From Thermodesulfovibrio sp. (GTDB taxonomy: Bacteria > Nitrospirota > Thermodesulfovibrionia > Thermodesulfovibrionales > Thermodesulfovibrionaceae), in assembly GCA_026415595.1 (NCBI GenBank), contig JAOAGU010000003.1, forward strand, positions 1 through 33,699: a stretch of 33,699 nt of DNA. The letters run 5' to 3'. How positions within the stretch are numbered: the first letter of the stretch is position 1; every line of letters starts with the position of its first letter. The notes below the pieces were generated by a model. It was not told the DNA's origin and searched no databases. It was given only the letters and a program-made list of their open reading frames with translations. Both the position numbers and the translations under genes were made by a program. Positions 15,599 to 24,774 of the stretch are shown in pieces.

Positions 15599-15615
15599 AA
15601 CAGGCTTTGCCTGTT
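15599..15615 (+). terminator. Small hairpin after rplA, possible weak attenuator or processing stem
   Basis: AACAGGC-TTT-GCCTGTT forms a 7-bp stem with a 3-nt loop directly after the rplA stop. It is followed by ATTAATAATC and not a proper U tract, so strong intrinsic termination is not expected. Confidence 0.4.
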
Positions 15616-15621
15616 ATTAAT

Positions 15622-15725
15622 AATCTGAGACAGCAGGTGCCCGATGGCTTAAAGGGCTTAGCCGCCTGCCGAGATTAGGGAGAATAGGTATGAAAAAACC
15701 TTCATATGCACCGCTGCTGTCCAAG
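15622..15725 (+). promoter_or_regulatory. L10 (rplJ) mRNA leader, autoregulatory element
   Basis: The segment matches the L10-leader pattern. GACAGCAG at 15629-15636 pairs with CTGCTGTC at 15714-15721. GCAGG at 15633-15637 can instead pair with CCTGC at 15665-15669, with the typical GACAGCAGGTG ... GCCTGCCGAG context between. In other bacteria, L10 in complex with L7/L12 binds this leader through a kink-turn and represses rplJL translation. It ends just before the rplJ ribosome site. Confidence 0.8.
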
Positions 15726-15743
15726 AAAGGAGGTTTAATCTGA
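15690..15743 (+). CDS. Possible 17-residue leader peptide overlapping the rplJ start
   Basis: ATG 15690, preceded by GGGAG at 15678-15682, opens MKKPSYAPLLSKKGGLI and stops at TGA 15741-15743, which overlaps the apparent CTG start of rplJ (CTGA). If translated it would couple to rplJ and disrupt the 3' arm of the L10 leader. It may equally be fortuitous; no homologue is known to me. Confidence 0.3.
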   Translation: MKKPSYAPLLSKKGGLI

Positions 15744-16264
15744 GTACTACAAAAGAAGCCAAAAAAAAGAAAGTTGAAGAAATTGCAGAAAGGCTATCCA
15801 GAGCTAAGTCTTTTATTCTCACTGATTTTCAGGGGCTTACAGTTGCTGAAATATCAGAATTAAGACAAAATATGAAAGAATCCGGCTCTGAGTATAAGGT
15901 ATGCAAGAATACCTTGTTTGAGATAGCCTTAGGTGATGTGCCTTTTAAAGAGCAACTTAAGGATGCTCTTAAGGGTTGTACTGGTGTTGTTTTTGGTTAT
16001 GACGATCCTGTTATGGTAGTTAAAAAGACAATTGAGTATGCTGAAAAAAGTGAAAAATTTAAACTCAAGCGAGGAGTTGTAGAAGGTAAAATATACTCCC
16101 CAGCTGAACTTAAAGAAATTTCAAAACTACCATCTAAGAATGTTTTACTTGGAATGCTGCTTGGCGGTATGAGTTCTCCTCTTACAAAGATGTTACATAC
16201 CATGAAGGCTGTAAATCTTAAGCTTCTTTATGCATTAGAAGCATTAAAAAATAAAAAAGCTTAA
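15740..16264 (+). CDS. rplJ: Ribosomal protein uL10, apparent CTG start
   Basis: 174 residues if started at CTG 15740. That codon sits 6 nt after a perfect AAAGGAGG (15726-15733) and gives (M)STTKEAKKKKVEEIAERLSRAKSF..., the normal L10 N terminus, continuing ILTDFQGLTVAEISELR. The first in-frame ATG, at 15872, would remove 44 conserved residues and has no ribosome site. No ATG, GTG or TTG occurs in frame between the leader and conserved sequence. L10 anchors the L7/L12 stalk to 23S rRNA and represses its own mRNA through the leader just upstream. Either CTG is the true initiator or one base is wrong in the assembly (ATG to CTG). Confidence 0.93.
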   Translation: MSTTKEAKKKKVEEIAERLSRAKSFILTDFQGLTVAEISELRQNMKESGSEYKVCKNTLFEIALGDVPFKEQLKDALKGCTGVVFGYDDPVMVVKKTIEYAEKSEKFKLKRGVVEGKIYSPAELKEISKLPSKNVLLGMLLGGMSSPLTKMLHTMKAVNLKLLYALEALKNKKA

Positions 16265-16285
16265 TAATAAGGAGGAAAAATTATT

Positions 16286-16675
16286 ATGGCAATTACAAAA
16301 GAAGAGGTTTTTCAATTTTTTGACAATCTTACAATTTTAGAACTTAGTCAGTTTATTAAGGAATTTGAGGAAAGATATGGCGTTACAGCAGCTGCTACTG
16401 TGGCAGTTGCAGCTGCACCAAGTGCACCAGCAGCAGCTCAAGCAGCCCCAGCAGTAGAGGAAAAGACAAGCTTTGACGTGATTTTAAAGGCAGCTGGAGA
16501 AAAGAAAATTCAAGTAATTAAGGTGGTAAGAGAACTTACAGGGCTTGGACTTAAAGAGGCAAAAGATTTAGTTGATGGTGCTCCGAAACCTGTAAAGTCT
16601 GGTGTATCTAAAGAAGAAGCTGAGGCAATCAAGGCTAAACTCGAAGCCGAGGGTGCAACAGTAGAGTTACAGTAA
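16286..16675 (+). CDS. rplL: Ribosomal protein bL12 (L7/L12)
   Basis: 129 residues: an N-terminal dimerisation helix pair (about 1-35), an Ala/Pro-rich hinge (about 36-58) and the globular factor-binding domain with KTSFDVILKAAGEKKIQVIK and TGLGLKEAKDLVDGAPKPVK. It forms the multi-copy stalk that recruits translational GTPases. AAGGAGG lies before the ATG, and it is 21 bp after rplJ. Confidence 0.98.
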   Translation: MAITKEEVFQFFDNLTILELSQFIKEFEERYGVTAAATVAVAAAPSAPAAAQAAPAVEEKTSFDVILKAAGEKKIQVIKVVRELTGLGLKEAKDLVDGAPKPVKSGVSKEEAEAIKAKLEAEGATVELQ

Positions 16676-16707
16676 AAATTAATCAAATTTTAGAGAGAAG
16701 GAGAACC

Positions 16708-19700
16708 ATGATAAAGCCCCTAAGAGAGAGAATAAATTTCGGAAGGGTACCTCCACTTGTGGAGGTGCCTTATCTCCTTGAATTTCAAAAGAAGTCTTTT
16801 GAAAACTTTCTTCAGAAAGATGTTCATCCTTACGATAGGGTAGAAGACGGGCTGCAAGCAGCATTGAAAAGCGTGTTCCCAATAAGTGACTATAATGGAA
16901 CGACAACAATAGAATTTTTATATTATACAGTTGGTGAATCTAAATTAACACCATATGAATGCATGGTAAAAGGCCTTACCTATTCAGTTCCTATAAAAAT
17001 GAAGGTAAGGCTCAATATATGGGATAAAGATGAAGAGGGGAAGAAATTTCTTAAGGAATCAAGAGAGCAGGAAGTGTTTCTCGGCGATCTTCCTATGATG
17101 ACAGAAACAGGAAGCTTTATAATAAATGGTGTTGAGCGAGTCATAGTAAGCCAACTTCACCGTTCGCCTGGTGCTTATTTTGCACCGGATAAAGGAAAAA
17201 GTAGAATAAGTGGTAGATTTTTATATGCTGCAAGAGTTATTCCAGTTAGAGGCTCCTGGCTTGATTTTGAATTTGACTCAAAGGATCTTCTATATGTTAG
17301 GATTGATAAAAGGAAAAAACTTCCAGCTACAATAGTTTTAAAGGCTCTTGGTTATAATAATGAAGACCTTCTTAAAACCTTTTATCCTATTGAAGAGATA
17401 AGAATTAAAGATGGAAGCACATATACAAGAGTTGTTAGTGATATTCTTGCAGGGATAAGAACAAAGACTGATATTTATAGCCTTGACGGGAAAGACCTTA
17501 TAGTTAAAGAAGGAAGTAAAATCAGTAAATATGCTCTTAAAAAAATGAAGGAATTGGGTATAAATGAAATCCCCATATCTAAAAGCGAAATAATTGGACG
17601 TATAACTCTCTCAGATATAGTTGACCCTGAAACAGGTGAAGTTATAATTGACAGTAATAAGGAAATAACAGAAGAAGGATTCCATAGAATACTGGCTGCA
17701 AAAATAGATAAATTACATCTTCTATTTATTGATAATGTACATTATCTACCTTCTCTGAGAGAGACTCTTTTGACAGATAGAGTGGACAGCAAGTCACAGG
17801 CATTAAGAGAGATATATAAAAAATTGAGACCTGGAGAGCCAGCTACTGAAGAAGCTGCAGAAGAACTATTTTACGGACTATTTTTCGACCCAAAAAGATA
17901 TGACCTTTCTGTTGTTGGAAGATTGAAATTAAATCAGAAACTGGGACTTGATATCCCTCTCGATGTAAGAGTTCTTACAGATAGAGATATCATAGAAATT
18001 GTTAAGTATTTACTACTTTTACGAACAGGCAAAGGTGAGGTGGATGATATAGATCATCTTGGTAATAGAAGAGTGAGAGGTGTTGGAGAGCTACTGGAGA
18101 ATCAGTTTAGAATCGGTTTGGTAAGAATGGAAAGGGCAATAAGAGAAAAGATGACAATTACTGAGATAGAAAATGCTATGCCACATGACCTTATAAATAC
18201 GAAACCTGTAATGGCAGCTGTAAAAGAGTTTTTCAGTTCAAGTCAGTTAAGCCAGTTTATGGATCAAACTAATCCATTAAGCGAGATTACCCATAAAAGA
18301 AGGCTGAGTGCGCTCGGACCAGGAGGATTGACAAGAGAAAGAGCAGGTTTTGAAGTAAGAGACGTTCATCCAACACACTATGGTAGAATTTGTCCGATAG
18401 AGACACCAGAAGGGCCAAATATAGGATTGATAACATCTCTTGCCACCTATGCAAGAATAAATGATTATGGTTTTATTGTATCACCTTACAGAAAAGTTGT
18501 TGATGGGAGGGTAACCGATGAAGTTGATTACTTAAGTGCTCTTGAAAGTGAAAATTACATCATAGCAGAAGCTACAACACCAATAGATAAGAATGGAAAT
18601 ATTGTTGGAGATACTGTATCAGCAAGGGTAAAAGGTGATTTCAGAATGGTATCTCCACAAGAAGTCCAGTACATGGATGTCTCTCCTAAACAGATCGTAA
18701 GTGTTTCAGCTTCTCTAATACCATTTTTGGAAAATGATGATGCTAACAGAGCTCTTATGGGTTCAAACATGCAAAGGCAGGCAGTTCCTCTTGTACAAAC
18801 AGAAGCTCCTGTTGTTGGTACAGGAATGGAGCTTTATGCAGCAAGAGACTCAGGATGGCTTGTTATAGCAAAAAGAGCCGGAGTTGTTGAGAGTGTAGAT
18901 GCTACAAGAATTGTAGTGAGAGTTACAGAAGAAGGCGGAGGCGTTGATATTTATAAATTAATCAAATATCACAAATCCAATCAAGGAACATGCATGACAC
19001 AAAAACCTATCGTCAAGGCAGGACAAATTGTAGAGAGAGGAACAATTCTTGCTGATGGTCCATCCATGGATAAAGGTGAACTTGCACTGGGAAGAAATGT
19101 ATTTGTTGCTTTTATGCCTTGGGGTGGATACAACTTTGAAGATGCCATTTTAATTAGTGAAAGATTGGTTAAAGAGGATGTCTATACGTCTATTCACATT
19201 GATGAATTTGAAGTGGAATGTAGAGATACCAAACTGGGACCGGAAGAAATAACAAAAGAAATACCAAATGTCAATGAAGAGCTTCTTAAGAACTTAGATG
19301 AAGACGGAATAATAAGAATTGGAGCTAAAGTTAAAGCAGGAGATATCTTAGTAGGTAAAGTTACCCCAAAAGGAGAAAGAGTATTAACTCCTGAAGAAAA
19401 GCTTCTTTATGCCATATTTGGTGAAAAGGCTGAGGATGTTAAGGAGAGCTGTTTATATGTTCCTCCGGGGATAGAGGGAGTTGTTATAGATGTAAAGATT
19501 TTAACAAGAAAGGGCAAAGAAAAAAGTAATCGAGCAAAAGCAATAGAGGAAGAAGAAATCAGTTCATTAGAGAGAGATAGAGAGGATGAAATCAGAATAC
19601 TTAAAGAGAGTAAAGCAAGTAGAATAAGAAAAATATTAAAAGGTAGAGTAGTTTTAGAGGATATTAAAAATCCTAAGGATGGAAAAATCTTATGTAGAAA

Positions 19701-20646
19701 GGGAGAGAAACTAACTGAAAAGACTGTTAATTTGCTTGATGTAAATCAATTGATGAAAATCAAAGTGGATGACACTGATGTAAAGGCAGAGATAAACAGA
19801 GTTAACAAGGAAGTAGAGCAAAATATAAAGCAAATTTTTGCCAAATACCACGAAAGAATTGAGAGAATAAAAAAGGGTGATGAACTACCACCAGGTGTAA
19901 ATCAGCTGGTTAAAGTCTATATTGCCATGAAAAGAAAGATTCAGATTGGAGACAAAATGGCTGGTAGGCATGGAAACAAAGGCGTTGTATCTATGATATT
20001 ACCAGAAGAAGATATGCCATATCTTGAAGATGGAACTCCTGTTGATATTGTACTTAATCCATTAGGTGTTCCTTCAAGAATGAATGTGGGACAAATTCTG
20101 GAAACTCATTTTGGGTTAGCTGCTAAAGCATTAGGATTCTATGTAGCTACTCCTGTTTTCGAGGGTGTGAAAGAGAAGGAAATAAAGGAACTTCTTAAGA
20201 AAGCGGGTTTTTCAACAACCGGGCAAGTAACTTTATATGATGGAAGAACGGGTGAGCCTTTTGAAAGACCTGTTACAGTTGGTTATATGTATATGCTAAA
20301 GCTGCATCATCTCGTAGCGGACAAGATACATGCACGTTCTATAGGTCCATACTCGCTTGTCACACAGCAACCACTTGGTGGAAAAGCACAGTTTGGAGGA
20401 CAAAGATTGGGAGAAATGGAGGTATGGGCATTGGAAGCTTATGGAGCTGCATATACTTTGCAAGAATTCTTAACTGTAAAAAGTGACGATATAACTGGAA
20501 GAACAAGAATGTATGAGGCAATCGTTAAGGGGCATCCAGTACTTGAATCAGGTGTTCCTGAATCATTTAATGTTTTAATAAAAGAGCTCCAAAGTCTCTG
20601 CCTTGATGTAGAGCTTTTGGAGAAGAAAAGGAAATTGGGAGGATAA
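16708..20646 (+). CDS. rpoB: DNA-directed RNA polymerase subunit beta
   Basis: 1312 residues. The rifampicin region SSSQLSQFMDQTNPLSEITHKRRLSALGPGGL is intact around D519 and is of wild-type, sensitive form. The downstream VHPTHYGRICPIETPEGPNIGLI, the catalytic-centre GDKMAGRHGNKGVVS and the C-terminal LGGKAQFGGQRLGEMEVWALEAYGA clamp segment are present. A charged coiled insertion lies at about 935-1075. AAGGAGAA precedes the ATG. A strong GC-rich hairpin lies at codons 13-21 (listed separately). Length and motifs indicate a normal full subunit. Confidence 0.98.
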   Translation: MIKPLRERINFGRVPPLVEVPYLLEFQKKSFENFLQKDVHPYDRVEDGLQAALKSVFPISDYNGTTTIEFLYYTVGESKLTPYECMVKGLTYSVPIKMKVRLNIWDKDEEGKKFLKESREQEVFLGDLPMMTETGSFIINGVERVIVSQLHRSPGAYFAPDKGKSRISGRFLYAARVIPVRGSWLDFEFDSKDLLYVRIDKRKKLPATIVLKALGYNNEDLLKTFYPIEEIRIKDGSTYTRVVSDILAGIRTKTDIYSLDGKDLIVKEGSKISKYALKKMKELGINEIPISKSEIIGRITLSDIVDPETGEVIIDSNKEITEEGFHRILAAKIDKLHLLFIDNVHYLPSLRETLLTDRVDSKSQALREIYKKLRPGEPATEEAAEELFYGLFFDPKRYDLSVVGRLKLNQKLGLDIPLDVRVLTDRDIIEIVKYLLLLRTGKGEVDDIDHLGNRRVRGVGELLENQFRIGLVRMERAIREKMTITEIENAMPHDLINTKPVMAAVKEFFSSSQLSQFMDQTNPLSEITHKRRLSALGPGGLTRERAGFEVRDVHPTHYGRICPIETPEGPNIGLITSLATYARINDYGFIVSPYRKVVDGRVTDEVDYLSALESENYIIAEATTPIDKNGNIVGDTVSARVKGDFRMVSPQEVQYMDVSPKQIVSVSASLIPFLENDDANRALMGSNMQRQAVPLVQTEAPVVGTGMELYAARDSGWLVIAKRAGVVESVDATRIVVRVTEEGGGVDIYKLIKYHKSNQGTCMTQKPIVKAGQIVERGTILADGPSMDKGELALGRNVFVAFMPWGGYNFEDAILISERLVKEDVYTSIHIDEFEVECRDTKLGPEEITKEIPNVNEELLKNLDEDGIIRIGAKVKAGDILVGKVTPKGERVLTPEEKLLYAIFGEKAEDVKESCLYVPPGIEGVVIDVKILTRKGKEKSNRAKAIEEEEISSLERDREDEIRILKESKASRIRKILKGRVVLEDIKNPKDGKILCRKGEKLTEKTVNLLDVNQLMKIKVDDTDVKAEINRVNKEVEQNIKQIFAKYHERIERIKKGDELPPGVNQLVKVYIAMKRKIQIGDKMAGRHGNKGVVSMILPEEDMPYLEDGTPVDIVLNPLGVPSRMNVGQILETHFGLAAKALGFYVATPVFEGVKEKEIKELLKKAGFSTTGQVTLYDGRTGEPFERPVTVGYMYMLKLHHLVADKIHARSIGPYSLVTQQPLGGKAQFGGQRLGEMEVWALEAYGAAYTLQEFLTVKSDDITGRTRMYEAIVKGHPVLESGVPESFNVLIKELQSLCLDVELLEKKRKLGG
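16746..16769 (+). other. Strong RNA hairpin in the first codons of rpoB
   Basis: GGTACCTCCA-CTTG-TGGAGGTGCC folds as a 10-bp stem (one G-U pair) closed by a CUUG tetraloop, 39 nt after the rpoB ATG. No U tract follows. It may act as a processing or translation-control stem at the rplL-rpoB junction, or merely reflect the coding sequence RVPPLVEVP. Confidence 0.5.
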
Positions 20647-20649
20647 GCC

Positions 20650-23600
20650 TTGATAGATGATATTGAATCACTTTTTCAAAAACCTAAAAATCAAAGAGAG
20701 TTTGATGCAATAAGAATAAAGCTTGCATCACCCGAAAAAATAAGGGAATGGTCTTTTGGAGAGGTTAAAAAGCCAGAAACCATTAATTATCGTACGTTTA
20801 AACCAGAACCTGATGGACTTTTCTGTGCAAGGATTTTTGGTCCTATTAAGGATTGGGAATGCCTATGCGGAAAATATAAAAGGATGAAACACAAGGGTGT
20901 TATATGTGACAAATGTGGAGTAGAGGTTATTCAGTCAAAGGTTAGACGTGAGAGAATGGGGCACATAGAGTTGGCTGCTTCTGTAGCTCATATATGGTTT
21001 GTAAGGGGTGTGCCCAGTAAAATGGGACTTTTGCTTGATCTTTCTGTGAGACAACTGGAAAAGGTCATTTATTATGAAGATTACATCGTAATAGACCCTG
21101 GAGATACACCTTTAAAGGAAAAAGAAATATTAACTGAAGAAGAGTACAAAAAAAAGGTTGCAGAGTATGGAGCTAAATTCAAAGTTGGAATGGGTGCAGA
21201 GGCTATAAAGGAGCTTCTTAAAAAGATTGAGTTGGATAAACTTACTGCAGAGCTTAAAGAAAAGATAGAGATTGCTACATCAAACGGTATTAAAAGAAAA
21301 TTGACAAAAAGACTGAAAGTTGTTGAAGCTTTTAAAAAATCAGGGAATCGTCCTGAATGGATGATACTTGATATTGTTCCGGTCATACCACCAGAGCTAA
21401 GACCTCTTGTTCCTCTTGATGGTGGAAGATTTGCCTCATCAGATTTAAATGATCTTTATAGAAGAGTAATTAACAGGAATAATCGTCTTAAGAGATTAAT
21501 TGAACTGAAAGCACCGAGCGTAATAATCAGAAATGAAAAAAGAATGCTTCAGGAGGCTGTAGATACTCTTTTTGATAATACAAAACGTTCAAAAGCTTTA
21601 AAAGCAGGTAGCCGCAGACCTCTTAAATCACTTAGTGATATGATAAAGGGGAAACAGGGTAGATTTAGACAGAATCTACTTGGAAAGAGAGTTGACTATT
21701 CAGGTAGATCAGTCATAGTTGTGGGTCCTGAACTTGATATGCATCAGTGCGGTTTGCCCAAAATGATGGCATTAGAATTATTTAAACCATTTGTTTTCAA
21801 TAAGTTAGAAGAGAAAGGTTATGTAACAACCATAAAGCAGGCGAAAAGACTTGTTGAACAGGAAAAATCTGAAGTTTGGGATGCTCTTGAAGAGGTCATT
21901 CATGAACATCCAGTACTTTTAAATAGAGCACCCACTCTTCACAGGCTTGGTATTCAAGCATTTGATCCGGTTTTAGTTGAAGGTAAAGCAATTAAACTTC
22001 ATCCACTTGTATGTACAGCTTTTAATGCAGACTTTGATGGTGACCAGATGGCTGTTCATGTTCCTCTTTCATATGAATCACAAATAGAGGCAAGAGTACT
22101 TATGATGTCTGTTGGAAATCTTTTATCCCCAGCAAATGGAAAACCAATAGTAGTTCCAACTCAGGATATGGTTTTAGGAATATACTATTTAACAAAAAAG
22201 AAGAGTGATGCAAAGGGTGCAGGAAAAATTTTTGCTGACACCGCAGAGGTTATACTTGCCTATCAGAGTGGTGTGGTTGAAAAGCATGCACCAGTAAAGG
22301 TCAAATTAAATGGGAAACTGATAGATACAACAGTGGGTAGAATATTATTTAGAGAAATTATACCAGAAGATATACCTTTTGAGATGATTAATAAAGAATT
22401 CACAAAGAAAGAATTGGGTAAATTAATAGAATATATTCATATGAAGTACGGGAAAAGAGAGACTGTTCAATTTTTAAATAAAATTGAAAAGTTAGGATTT
22501 GAGACAGCTACAAAATCCGGTATCTCCATTTGTATTGATGATATGCATATACCTTCCAAAAAGGCAGAGTTAATTAAAGAGGCTGAGGCACAGGTTATGG
22601 AAGTACAAAAACAGTATGCAGAAGGGTTGATAACACAAGGTGAAAGATATAATAAGGTTATTGATATTTGGGCTAATGTTACAGAGAGAGTAGCAGATGA
22701 GATGATGAAAGAACTTGGTGCAGAGGAAGGTAAAGAATTGACAGCGGAAGAACTTGCAGAGAGAAGGTCATTCAATAGTATATTTATGATGGCTGACTCA
22801 GGTGCAAGAGGAAGTATTGCTCAGATAAGACAGCTTGCAGGAATGAGAGGTTTGATGGCAAAGCCTTCCGGAGAGATTATTGAAACTCCAATTACTGCAA
22901 ACTTTAGAGAAGGCTTAACACCCTTGCAATACTTTATATCGACCCATGGTGCAAGAAAAGGATTGGCTGATACAGCATTAAAAACTGCTAACGCAGGTTA
23001 TCTTACAAGAAGGCTTGTTGATGTAGCTCAAGATGTTATTTTGACCGAAATAGATTGTAGAACGAAAGATGGGATTTATATAACATCTCTCATAGAAGGC
23101 GGAGAAATTGTAATGCCTCTTGAGGATAGGATTTTTGGCCGAGCGCTTGCAGAAGATATCAAAGACCCTCTTACAGGTGAGATACTTGCAAAAAGAAATA
23201 CACTTATAGACCAGACAGTAGTTAAGAAAATTGTAGAGGCAGGTATAGATAGGATAAAAATTCGTTCTGTATTAACATGCAGATCAAGATTTGGCGTTTG
23301 TTCAAAATGCTATGGAATGGACCTTGCAAGAGGTGAACCTGTAGAAATAGGAGAAGCAATTGGAGTTATAGCAGCGCAATCTATAGGTGAACCAGGAACC
23401 CAGTTAACAATGAGAACATTCCACATAGGTGGTGCTGCAACAAAAATAGTTGAACAAGCTGTACTTGAAGCAAAGGGATCTGGAACAGTCAAGTTTAAAA
23501 ATCTTCATTATGTTGAAAGGAAAGATGGTTCATTAATTGTTTTAAATAGAAATGCTATAGTAATAATAGTAGATTCTTCTGGTAGAGAAAGAGAAAAATA

Positions 23601-24774
23601 CAATCTTGTATATGGAGCTAAAATTCTTGTCAAAGAAGGTTATCAAGTAGAAGCTGGGCAAAGATTAGCTGAATGGGATGCATATACTACTCCGATTATT
23701 ACTGAAATAGGCGGGAAGATTGCTCTTGGAGACCTTGTGGAAGGAGTTTCTTTTAAGGAGGAAACTGATCCAACTACTGGACTTTCTCATAAGATAATAA
23801 TTGACTACCCAGCCATGTATGAGGATAAACCCATGAGACCCAGAGTGACTATAAAGAATGAGGATGGTAAAACAGCAAAACTGCCGTCCGGTTCTCCTGC
23901 AAGATATTTGCTACCTGCAGGTGCTATTTTAGTTGTTGATAAGGGAGACAAGATAGAACCAGGAGATATTCTTGCAAAAATTCCGAGAGAGACAATAAAG
24001 ACAAAGGATATTACCGGAGGGTTACCGAGGGTTGCAGAACTTTTTGAAGCAAGAAGACCTAAAGAAGCAGCTATAGTAAGCGAGATTGACGGAATAGTTG
24101 AATTGAAGGGAGTTCAAAAAGGTTCAAGAGTTATAATTGTAAGGGGCGCTGATGAAACAAGAGAGTATGTTATCCCGAAAGGTAAACATGTTATAGTGCA
24201 TGATGGAGACTGGGTTAAAGCTGGAGAACCATTAATTGATGGTTCTATAAATCCTCATAGCATTCTTGATATCCTTGGACCAACGGAATTGCAGAGATAT
24301 CTTGTTGATGAAATTCAAAAAGTTTATAGACTTCAAGGTGTTTCAATTCATGATAAACATATTGAAGTAATAGTTAGACAGATGATGAAAAAAGTAAGGA
24401 TTGAGGAACCGGGTGATACAACATTCTTAATAGGAGATGAGGTAGACAGATTAGTATTCTTAGAAGAGAATGAAAGGGTGGTAGCTCAGGGTGGAAGACC
24501 AGCACAGGGTAAACCTTTGCTCTTAGGTATTACTAAAGCTGCGTTGTCAACAGAATCATGGGTATCTGCAGCTTCTTTCCAAGAGACAACGAGAGTTCTC
24601 ACCGATGCAGCTATAGAGGGCAAAATTGACGATCTTAGAGGATTAAAGGAGAATGTAATAATGGGAAGAATAATTCCTGCAGGTACAGGTGCTCCTACGT
24701 ATAAAGATACTCTAATAAAGGGCGATTTCTATAATATGCAGATAGAGAGCATTAGTGAAAAAGCTTTAGAGTGA
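20650..24774 (+). CDS. rpoC: DNA-directed RNA polymerase subunit beta-prime
   Basis: 1374 residues starting at TTG 20650, supported by GGGAGG at 20638-20643 six bases upstream and by the normal N terminus. The zipper/Zn1 site C71, C73, C86, C89 lies in CLCGKYKRMKHKGVICDKCG. The catalytic magnesium loop NADFDGDQMAVHVPLS has D461, D463 and D465. Zn2 is C803, C877, C884, C887. The trigger-loop and bridge-helix region MRGLMAKPSGEIIETPI is present. It is 3 nt after rpoB. Unusually it is not followed by rpsL; a nuclease gene overlaps its stop codon instead. Confidence 0.98.
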   Translation: MIDDIESLFQKPKNQREFDAIRIKLASPEKIREWSFGEVKKPETINYRTFKPEPDGLFCARIFGPIKDWECLCGKYKRMKHKGVICDKCGVEVIQSKVRRERMGHIELAASVAHIWFVRGVPSKMGLLLDLSVRQLEKVIYYEDYIVIDPGDTPLKEKEILTEEEYKKKVAEYGAKFKVGMGAEAIKELLKKIELDKLTAELKEKIEIATSNGIKRKLTKRLKVVEAFKKSGNRPEWMILDIVPVIPPELRPLVPLDGGRFASSDLNDLYRRVINRNNRLKRLIELKAPSVIIRNEKRMLQEAVDTLFDNTKRSKALKAGSRRPLKSLSDMIKGKQGRFRQNLLGKRVDYSGRSVIVVGPELDMHQCGLPKMMALELFKPFVFNKLEEKGYVTTIKQAKRLVEQEKSEVWDALEEVIHEHPVLLNRAPTLHRLGIQAFDPVLVEGKAIKLHPLVCTAFNADFDGDQMAVHVPLSYESQIEARVLMMSVGNLLSPANGKPIVVPTQDMVLGIYYLTKKKSDAKGAGKIFADTAEVILAYQSGVVEKHAPVKVKLNGKLIDTTVGRILFREIIPEDIPFEMINKEFTKKELGKLIEYIHMKYGKRETVQFLNKIEKLGFETATKSGISICIDDMHIPSKKAELIKEAEAQVMEVQKQYAEGLITQGERYNKVIDIWANVTERVADEMMKELGAEEGKELTAEELAERRSFNSIFMMADSGARGSIAQIRQLAGMRGLMAKPSGEIIETPITANFREGLTPLQYFISTHGARKGLADTALKTANAGYLTRRLVDVAQDVILTEIDCRTKDGIYITSLIEGGEIVMPLEDRIFGRALAEDIKDPLTGEILAKRNTLIDQTVVKKIVEAGIDRIKIRSVLTCRSRFGVCSKCYGMDLARGEPVEIGEAIGVIAAQSIGEPGTQLTMRTFHIGGAATKIVEQAVLEAKGSGTVKFKNLHYVERKDGSLIVLNRNAIVIIVDSSGREREKYNLVYGAKILVKEGYQVEAGQRLAEWDAYTTPIITEIGGKIALGDLVEGVSFKEETDPTTGLSHKIIIDYPAMYEDKPMRPRVTIKNEDGKTAKLPSGSPARYLLPAGAILVVDKGDKIEPGDILAKIPRETIKTKDITGGLPRVAELFEARRPKEAAIVSEIDGIVELKGVQKGSRVIIVRGADETREYVIPKGKHVIVHDGDWVKAGEPLIDGSINPHSILDILGPTELQRYLVDEIQKVYRLQGVSIHDKHIEVIVRQMMKKVRIEEPGDTTFLIGDEVDRLVFLEENERVVAQGGRPAQGKPLLLGITKAALSTESWVSAASFQETTRVLTDAAIEGKIDDLRGLKENVIMGRIIPAGTGAPTYKDTLIKGDFYNMQIESISEKALE

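Noticed and set aside
15872..16264. rplJ starting at the first in-frame ATG
   Set aside because: It would drop 44 conserved L10 residues and has no ribosome site; the CTG behind AAAGGAGG fits the family.
16708..20646. Possible rifampicin-resistant rpoB allele
   Set aside because: The resistance region reads as the normal sensitive sequence around D519 and the following His and Ser positions.
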